DNA of 64,000 bases from Pseudoduganella plicata (GTDB taxonomy: Bacteria > Pseudomonadota > Gammaproteobacteria > Burkholderiales > Burkholderiaceae_D), in contig NZ_CP038026.1 in assembly GCF_004421005.1 (NCBI RefSeq), positions 5,823,623 to 5,887,622 of the forward strand, in the 5' to 3' direction. The position numbers and the translations under genes are program-made. The number at the start of each line of letters is the position of its first letter. Position 1 is the stretch's first letter. Of this stretch, positions 58,689 through 64,000 are shown in pieces. The notes beneath the pieces were generated by a model. It saw nothing but the letters and a program-made list of their open reading frames with translations, did no database searches and was not told the DNA's origin.

Positions 58689-59282
58689 ATGACAACAACG
58701 AAAACGACGGGGCGCCGGGCGCGCCTGGGGCAGATGCTGGCTGGCGTGGCCGGGGTGGTTGTATTAGCCGGGCTGGGGCTGGCGGGCTGCGCCAGCCTGA
58801 CGGGGCCGCGCGACGTCGACATCCCGCTGGCGAAGCTGCAGCGTGGCCTGGAACAGCGCTTCCCGATCCAGCAGCGGGCGCTGGCCGTGTTCGACCTGCA
58901 GCTGGCCAACCCGCGCCTGTCGCTGCAAGGTGAAAACGACCGCGTGGCGCTGGAGGCCGACGTGATCGCGTCCACGCCGCTGGTGCGGCGCGCGCTGCAA
59001 GGCAATGTGATGCTGTCCGGCCGCCTGCTGGTCGACAATGTGCGCAGCGCCGTCGTGCTGGCCGACACCCGTATCGAACGCTTTACCATCGATGGCGTCG
59101 ACGGCGCCCTGCAAGGGCAGCTGACGGCGGCCGGCAACGTCGTCATCGACCGCGTCGTGCGCGACGTGCCCGTCTACACGTTCCGTCCCGAAGATCTGCG
59201 CTACGCCGGCGTGCAGTTCGTCCCGACGGCGATCCGCACCACGGCGACGGGGTTGTCGATCCACGTCGAACCGGTGAAATAA
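58689..59282 (+). CDS. DUF1439 lipoprotein (YceB-like)
   Basis: This 197-residue protein has a long N-terminal region with a lipobox (GLGLAGCAS, lipidated Cys about residue 34). The DUF1439 fold follows: RDVDIPLAKLQRGLEQRFPIQQRALAVFDLQLANPRLSL, VIASTPLVRRALQGNVMLSGRL and FRPEDLRYAGVQFVPTAIR. It is a putative periplasmic lipid-binding lipoprotein of the YceB type. AGGAAG precedes ATG 58689. Confidence 0.9.
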   Translation: MTTTKTTGRRARLGQMLAGVAGVVVLAGLGLAGCASLTGPRDVDIPLAKLQRGLEQRFPIQQRALAVFDLQLANPRLSLQGENDRVALEADVIASTPLVRRALQGNVMLSGRLLVDNVRSAVVLADTRIERFTIDGVDGALQGQLTAAGNVVIDRVVRDVPVYTFRPEDLRYAGVQFVPTAIRTTATGLSIHVEPVK

Positions 59283-59412
59283 CGCGAGGGGGACAGGCGC
59301 GAATACACGCCCTGAGGCCGGCGGCGCCGCTCAAGCCAGCCCGAAGTTGTGCTGGCAGGGCCAACTCCCTACAATAGCGGCACGCACAATTGCCCGCCCC
59401 ATCGGAGTTCCC

Positions 59413-60168
59413 ATGCCCTTCCTCGGTATCGGCCTGCACGTCCTCGTCGCCATTTTCTTTGCCGTGCACGCCGTGCGCAGCCGTCAGCAGATGTACTGGC
59501 TGATGATCCTGTTCGCATTCCCGCTGCTGGGCAGCGTCGTGTATTTCTTCGGTGTCTACCTGCCGGCTTCGCGCCTGCAGCACGGCGCCCGCAAGGTGGT
59601 GGCCGGGGCGGCCAGGGTACTCGATCCGACCCGCGAACTGCGCGCGGCCCAGGAAGCGTTCGACTTTACGCCGACGGCGCAGCACCGCATGCGGCTGGCC
59701 GCGGCGCAGCTGGAGGCGGGCGAGGCCGCCGCCGCCGCCCGCACTTACGAGGAATGCCTGCAGGGACCGTTTGCGGCCGACCTGGAGATCCGCCTGGGGG
59801 CCGCGCGTGCCAACCTGGCCTGCGGCCAGTACGACGCGGCGCGGCGGCACCTGGAGTTCGTCCGTCGCACCGATGTCCACTTCCGTTCCGAGCAGACGGG
59901 CCTCCTGCTGGCGCAAGCGCTGGCCGGCGCCGGCCAGGCGGAGGCTGCGCGGGCCGAGTTCGAGGCGGTCGTCAACCGGTTCGGCAGTTTCGAGGCCAAG
60001 GCGGAATTCGCCATCTGGGCCGCGGGCGCGCGCGAGTACCAGCTGGCGCACCGCCTGCAGAACGAACTGCAATCGACGATGGACCACTGGAACCGCCATA
60101 CCCACACCATGAACCTGCCGCTGATCCGCCGGCTGGAAGCGGCATTCGCAACAGTGCCGCGGCACTAG
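59413..60168 (+). CDS. Membrane-anchored tetratricopeptide repeat protein
   Basis: This 251-residue protein has two N-terminal transmembrane helices (FLGIGLHVLVAIFFAVHAV and MYWLMILFAFPLLGSVVYFFGVYL), as in PLDc_N-like anchors. TPR-like helices then run from about residue 70 (HRMRLAAAQLEAGEAAAAARTYEECLQG, IRLGAARANLACGQYDAARRHLEFV, LLLAQALAGAGQAEAARAEFEAVV). ATG 59413 starts just before the first helix. It resembles uncharacterised scaffold proteins; no partner is implied by its neighbours. Confidence 0.82.
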   Translation: MPFLGIGLHVLVAIFFAVHAVRSRQQMYWLMILFAFPLLGSVVYFFGVYLPASRLQHGARKVVAGAARVLDPTRELRAAQEAFDFTPTAQHRMRLAAAQLEAGEAAAAARTYEECLQGPFAADLEIRLGAARANLACGQYDAARRHLEFVRRTDVHFRSEQTGLLLAQALAGAGQAEAARAEFEAVVNRFGSFEAKAEFAIWAAGAREYQLAHRLQNELQSTMDHWNRHTHTMNLPLIRRLEAAFATVPRH

Positions 60169-60237
60169 GCTGGCTGCTGCCACCTTTGCCGCGGCCGGTT
60201 GAGCCACTGCGAATGCGACGGCAATCGCCGACACCCG

Positions 60238-61058
60238 TCACTTGACGATGCGTCCGGCAAACAGGCGACGGCCAGCGCACAGGTTGGCTACCGGCCGCAG
60301 TGCCACCAGCAGCACCCGGTCGAGCATGGCCAGCCACCGCGACGTGTCGGGCAGTACGCGCGTGACGAGAAAGTTGAAGTGGCGCGACATCTCCAGCCGG
60401 GGCATGATCGTTCGCACCAGCGCGATATCGTGCTCCGACATCTTGCGCTCGTCCGCCGTGATGTACGGCTGTCGGGGCCGTAGATCAGGCGCTGCATGCG
60501 CGGGTACAGAAACGCTTCGACGAAGCGCGAGCGGCGGATCGTGTCGGTCAGCGAGTGCGAATAGATCTCGTTGACGACCAGGAGAGCCTGCGGCCGGGCC
60601 ACGCGCCGGATCTCGCGCATGGCGGCGGGTATGTCCACGTGGTGCAGGATGTCGCGCGCGACGATGCAGTCGAAGCTGTCGTCGGCATAGATCAGGCATT
60701 CGGCGGGCATCTGGCCGAAGTCGATGACGAGCCCCTCGCGCGCGGCCAGGCGGCGGGCAATCGCCAGGGAATCGGGACTGAGGTCGAACGCCGTCACCTG
60801 CGCGCCCAGCCGGGCCAGGCGCAGCGCGTCTTCGCCGAAGCCGCAGCCGACGACCAGCACGCGCCGGCCGCGCAGATCCTGGGTCAGCAGGTAGGCGTAC
60901 ATCTGCCAGTAGCCGTTCCACCAGCGCCGCCCCGGGCGATCCAGAACGTCGAACGAGAAGGGCCGGCGCACCATGTCTTCGTGTTCCCTGGCATGCTGCC
61001 GGTGGTACGCCAGCTCGTTGCGCTGGCGCTCGGTCAACCGCGATGCGTCCTCTTCCAT
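60238..61058 (-). pseudogene. Class I SAM-dependent methyltransferase, frameshifted near its C-terminus
   Basis: The reading frame from ATG 61058 encodes a methyltransferase with the SAM motif RVLVVGCGFGEDALRLARLGAQVTAFDLS and DSFDCIVARDILHHVDIPAAMREIRRVARP. After LIYGP, near 60474-60477, the continuation (QPYITADERKMSEHDIALVRTIMP..., ending at 60238) is in another frame. One missing C in the CCCC run (GGGG on the plus strand) restores a single protein. Without it the protein ends in a shadow tail at 60288. This is either a true frameshift mutation or a homopolymer sequencing error. The substrate is unknown. Confidence 0.8.
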
Positions 61059-61175
61059 GGCATCCCCGGAGTTGTGGCAGGACTGTCCAGCTTAGGCGCG
61101 TGCGGGCACGGGCACAAGCGCTATCCCGCCGCCGGTTGATGAAACCGGGGTGCATAATGTGCGCAGGAGGCACAC

Positions 61176-61778
61176 GTGGCATCGCAGACATCGAATCCCC
61201 TCGCGCGCTATCTGCTGGCGCAGGCATACAACAACGCCTGGTCGAACCACCGGCTGCTGCGCGCGTGCAGTGCGCTCAGCCAGCCCGAGTTCGACGACAC
61301 CACGCGGACGAGTTTCTTTCCCGGCATCGGGCTGACGCTGAACCATCTCGTCACCGTGCAGCAGTTGTATGTGGACGCGCTGTGGCGCGAGCGCCGGGGC
61401 GAGCCGCCGCACCCCGACGTCGGCAGCTTTTTCAGGCCACCCGCGCCATATGCCACATGCGCCGCCGTGTGGTGGGCGCAGAAGCAGAGCGACAACCTGC
61501 TGATCGGCTACTGCCGGGGCCTGACGGACGACGCGCTCGATGCCGTCGTGGCGATCCTGCGCGCGGACAGCGTTCAGCGCGACACGCGCCAGCGGCTGCT
61601 GGCACACCTGTTTCAGCACCAGATCCACCATCGGGGCCAGGTGCATGCGATGCTGGCCGGGACCGGCGTGGCGCCGCCGCAGCTCGATGAGTTTTACGCC
61701 AGCGGCGAGGCGCCGCTGCGAGCGCGCGATTTTGCGGAGCTGGGGTGGACGGAGGCCGACATCTGGCCAGCGCAATGA
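61176..61778 (+). CDS. DinB family protein
   Basis: This 200-residue four-helix-bundle protein has the metal-ligand histidines placed as in the DinB/YfiT family: one in LTLNHLVTVQQLYVDAL and a pair in FQHQIHHRGQVHAML. LAQAYNNAWSNHRLLRACSAL at the start is the family N-terminus. The start is GTG 61176, supported by GCAGGAGG. The function is uncertain; relatives are thiol-dependent transferases or hydrolases. Confidence 0.93.
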   Translation: MASQTSNPLARYLLAQAYNNAWSNHRLLRACSALSQPEFDDTTRTSFFPGIGLTLNHLVTVQQLYVDALWRERRGEPPHPDVGSFFRPPAPYATCAAVWWAQKQSDNLLIGYCRGLTDDALDAVVAILRADSVQRDTRQRLLAHLFQHQIHHRGQVHAMLAGTGVAPPQLDEFYASGEAPLRARDFAELGWTEADIWPAQ

Positions 61779-61804
61779 ATGCCGGGGGCGGGCGCGTCCC
61801 CGGT

Positions 61805-62545
61805 TCAGTCGATGCGGGATCCGTCGAGGGTGTGCCGCGTGATCGTCCCATCGTCGTCGATGGCGATCCAGCCGCCGCGCGGCGGCGTCGCTTCCGGCTC
61901 CCAGTCGGGCAGCACGTACCGCAGTTTGCCATCGACGTCGTGCAGGGCGGGGCGGTGCGTGTGGCCGTGGATCATGACGGTGGTGTCCGTTTCGGCAAAC
62001 ACGGCCGCGATGGCGGCCGGCGTCACGTCCATGATCTCGTCGCTTTTGCCTGCCTGGTCCTTGCGGCTGTTGTCGCGCAGGCCGGCGATGATCCCCTTGC
62101 GCTGGGTCAGCGGCATTGCCAGGAACTGCTGTTGCCAGGCCGGCTGGCGCACTTGCGCACGGAATGCCATGTAGTTGACATCCATGGTGCACTGGGCGTC
62201 GCCGTGCACGAGCACGATGCGGCGGCCGTGGTCCTCGACCACCCACGTTTCGGGCAGCAGGGTGAGGCCGGCAGCTTGCGCAAAGGCGTCGCCGACCAGG
62301 AAATCGCGGTTACCGGCGATCCAGAACAGTTCGACACCGCCGTCGGCCAATGAGCGCAGGCTGGAGACGATGCGTTGGTGGAAGGGGGCGTCGAGGTCGT
62401 CGTCGCCCGCCCAGTATTCGAACAGATCGCCCAGCAGATAAAGCTGCCGGGCGGACCGGGCCCGCTCGTCGACGAAGCGCAGGAACGCCTCTGTCAACGC
62501 GGGCCGGTCTTCCTGCAGGTGCAGGTCGGAGATGAAAAGAATCAA
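61805..62545 (-). CDS. lpxH: UDP-2,3-diacylglucosamine diphosphatase
   Basis: LpxH cleaves UDP-2,3-diacylglucosamine to lipid X in lipid A synthesis at the inner membrane. The 246-residue protein has the metallophosphoesterase motifs FISDLHLQ, LLGDLFEYWAGDDD, IAGNRDFLVG, VLVHGD and IHGHTHRP, all with intact metal ligands. Length is normal. It lies 16 bases downstream of the cyclophilin gene ppiB on the same strand and is probably co-transcribed with it. Confidence 0.95.
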   Translation of the reverse strand: MILFISDLHLQEDRPALTEAFLRFVDERARSARQLYLLGDLFEYWAGDDDLDAPFHQRIVSSLRSLADGGVELFWIAGNRDFLVGDAFAQAAGLTLLPETWVVEDHGRRIVLVHGDAQCTMDVNYMAFRAQVRQPAWQQQFLAMPLTQRKGIIAGLRDNSRKDQAGKSDEIMDVTPAAIAAVFAETDTTVMIHGHTHRPALHDVDGKLRYVLPDWEPEATPPRGGWIAIDDDGTITRHTLDGSRID

Positions 62546-62561
62546 GCGAAAGCGGCCAGGA

Positions 62562-63056
62562 TTATTGCGCGACTTCGACTTTTTCGATGATCACGTCTTC
62601 CACCGGCACGTCGGCAAACATGCCGCTGCGCGTGGTTTTCACCTTGCGGATTTCGTCGACCACTTCCGTGCCTTCGACAACCTTGCCGAACACGGCGTAG
62701 CCCCAGCCGTCCTGGCCAGGGTAGTCGAGGAAGCTGTTGTTCTTGACGTTGATGAAGAACTGCGCCGATGCCGAGTGCGGTGCCGACGTGCGGGCCATGG
62801 CCAGCGTGTACGGTTCGTTTTTCAGGCCGTTCTTGGCTTCGTTCTCGACCGTCTGGTCGGCCGGTTTCTGCTTCATGCCTGGCTCGAAACCGCCGCCCTG
62901 GATCATGAAGCCGTCGATCACGCGGTGGAAGATCGTGTTGTCGTAGTGGCCGGCCTTGGCGTAGTTCAGGAAGTTCTCGACGGTCTTCGGCGCTTTTTCA
63001 GCATCCAGCTCGGCAACGATCTTGCCCTTGTTGGTGGTGATGGTAATGGTGGTCAT
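62562..63056 (-). CDS. ppiB: Cytoplasmic peptidyl-prolyl cis-trans isomerase B (cyclophilin)
   Basis: This 164-residue cyclophilin without a signal peptide has IVAELDAEKAPKTVENFLNYAKAGHYDNTIFHRVIDGFMIQGGGF with the catalytic Arg in FHRVIDGF. ALARTSAPHSASAQFFIN-type and YAVFGKVVEGTEVVDEI segments follow. It lies directly downstream of a periplasmic paralogue (63133) on the same strand. Confidence 0.95.
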   Translation of the reverse strand: MTTITITTNKGKIVAELDAEKAPKTVENFLNYAKAGHYDNTIFHRVIDGFMIQGGGFEPGMKQKPADQTVENEAKNGLKNEPYTLAMARTSAPHSASAQFFINVKNNSFLDYPGQDGWGYAVFGKVVEGTEVVDEIRKVKTTRSGMFADVPVEDVIIEKVEVAQ

Positions 63057-63132
63057 AATAGTCCTGTTGGTCTGGGTGATCTGGGTGAATCGGGGGCCGC
63101 GATATTACAGCAGACAATGGCAAAACGCTATT

Positions 63133-63801
63133 TTACTGCGCAGCGGCGGAAGGCGTCGGTTCGGCCTCCGGTGCGGCGCTCTTCGGCGGCTTCGGCTGGA
63201 TCGGCTTCTTCAGGATGGTTGCCGACTTGACCACGATCGGCGTCACCGGCACGTTCTGGAAGATCGGCGTCTTGTCGTCCACCAGCACGCCCTTGATCTT
63301 GTCGACCACTTCCTGGCCCTGGATCACCTTGCCGAACACGGTGTAGCCCACGCCGTCGAAGTTCGGGTAATCCAGCCCCTCGTTATTGACGACGTTGATG
63401 AAGAACTGCGACGTGGCCGAGTTCGGGTTGTCCATGCGCGCCATGGCGACCGAATACTGCTCGTTCTTCAGCCCGTTCTTCGACTCGCTGGGAATCGGCG
63501 GGCGGGTCGGTTTCGACTTCAGGTCTTTCGTGTAGCCGCCGCCCTGGATCATGAAGCCGTCGATCACCCGGTGGAAAATGGTGTCCTTGTAAAAGCCGCT
63601 CCTGACGTAGGCAAGGAAGTTGGCGACCGTTTTCGGCGCTTTTTCCTGGTTCAGTTCCAGCACGATCTCGCCCGCGGTTGTCTTCAGCGACACCTGCGGG
63701 TCGGCCGCGAGGGCGGCGCCGGACAGCAGCAAGCCGGCAGCGACGGAGGCAATGCCGGACACGCCGAACGCGAGGGCACGGGCAGTGAATTTCGCACGCA
63801 T
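63133..63801 (-). CDS. ppiA: Periplasmic peptidyl-prolyl cis-trans isomerase A (cyclophilin)
   Basis: This 222-residue cyclophilin has a signal peptide (ALAFGVSGIASVAAGLLLSGAALA) and the core VLELNQEKAPKTVANFLAYVRSGFYKDTIFHRVIDGFMIQGGGYT. The catalytic Arg is in FHRVIDGF. NSATSQFFINVVNNEGLDY and YTVFGKVIQGQEVV follow. A C-terminal Lys/Pro/Ala tail of about 25 residues is extra. ppiA, ppiB and lpxH probably form one transcript. Its promoter lies in the short divergent gap at 63802-63891. Confidence 0.94.
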   Translation of the reverse strand: MRAKFTARALAFGVSGIASVAAGLLLSGAALAADPQVSLKTTAGEIVLELNQEKAPKTVANFLAYVRSGFYKDTIFHRVIDGFMIQGGGYTKDLKSKPTRPPIPSESKNGLKNEQYSVAMARMDNPNSATSQFFINVVNNEGLDYPNFDGVGYTVFGKVIQGQEVVDKIKGVLVDDKTPIFQNVPVTPIVVKSATILKKPIQPKPPKSAAPEAEPTPSAAAQ

Positions 63802-63891
63802 GTTCTTTTACTTTCCTGTAGGTTGTAGTTTGGGTCCGGGCATTTTATCAATGCTATACTTGGCGACGGCTCCCATTCTAGTCCGTCCGGA

Positions 63892-63996
63892 ATGGAAACC
63901 GGTATCACCCAAGAAGAACGCATAGAACAACGCGAAAAAGAACGAGAACATTACTACGCTACGGCGGGTCTGCACGGTCCCGGAATCGATACATGA
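63892..63996 (+). CDS. Possible 34-aa leader or small protein at the window edge
   Basis: A short frame from ATG 63892 encodes a strongly charged peptide (TQEERIEQREKEREHYY). It ends at TGA 63994, which overlaps another ATG (63993) in the ATGA arrangement typical of coupled genes. A TATACT hexamer at 63855-63860 could be the -10. The gene beyond the window edge is unknown. It could be a real small protein, a leader peptide, or chance. Confidence 0.3.
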   Translation: METGITQEERIEQREKEREHYYATAGLHGPGIDT

Positions 63997-64000
63997 CAGC

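Overview
The window looks like a chromosomal segment of a betaproteobacterium in the Oxalobacteraceae, close to Massilia, Duganella or Pseudoduganella. The reasons are the high GC content of the core genes, the order carB-greA-DUF4149-yhbY-rlmE-ftsH-folP-glmM, four PEP-CTERM (exosortase-sorted) surface proteins, a phasin, and a periplasmic formate dehydrogenase cluster with the DUF3305/DUF3306 accessory genes seen in Burkholderiales. All product names come from reading the translated sequence against remembered family motifs. No database search was possible.

Layout. Bases 1-8334 are a housekeeping block: the end of carB, greA, a small membrane protein, yhbY (reverse), rlmE, ftsH, folP and glmM. 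tRNA-Pro(UGG) and tRNA-Arg(UCU) follow. Behind them lies an islet with about 600 bases of apparently non-coding DNA and a gene for a cholera-toxin-like ADP-ribosyltransferase, whose in-frame upstream segment is cut by a TAG codon. Bases 10511-14190 carry a PEP-CTERM protein, the divergent argO/argP pair and a periplasmic asparaginase. Bases 14363-24839 are one long forward formate dehydrogenase operon: DUF3305, DUF3306, a polyferredoxin, a TorD-type chaperone, a small TAT protein, alpha and beta subunits, a mini-lipoprotein, the gamma cytochrome b, a small periplasmic protein and fdhD. It would oxidise formate in the periplasm and pass the electrons to the quinone pool.

Bases 25119-26744 hold two duplicated FxDxF PEP-CTERM proteins. 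They are followed by a LysR regulator, two very small proteins and a coupled operon of two LiaF-like membrane proteins with a LytS/LytTR two-component system (28780-31688). Convergent to it is a DNA repair pair: a FAN1-type VRR-NUC nuclease and an XPD/DinG-like helicase with its own N-terminal nuclease domain. A phasin, a hybrid sensor kinase coupled to a small secreted protein, and four tRNA-Leu(CAG) genes come next. A PEP-CTERM metalloprotease gene sits in the middle of the tRNA-Leu set.

Bases 41306-46261 are core again (rnr, rlmB, cysE, yceH). Bases 46262-50086 are an accessory stretch of visibly lower GC. It has a glutaredoxin and an array of small orphan genes, several resembling polymorphic-toxin immunity proteins, with a recurrent CGGCCAAAAGCGGAC-type repeat ahead of each one. 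After it come a stand-alone cyanophycin-synthetase-like N-terminal domain, a GntR/ABC transporter operon with a visible operator, a SulP-STAS-carbonic anhydrase fusion, a GNAT acetyltransferase, an old-yellow-enzyme homologue, DUF72, DUF1439 and TPR proteins, a frameshifted methyltransferase, a DinB protein, lpxH and two cyclophilins.

The most noteworthy items are the ADP-ribosyltransferase gene, the orphan-gene/repeat array, the nuclease-helicase repair pair, the uncharacterised members of the formate dehydrogenase operon, and the isolated cyanophycin-synthetase N-domain.
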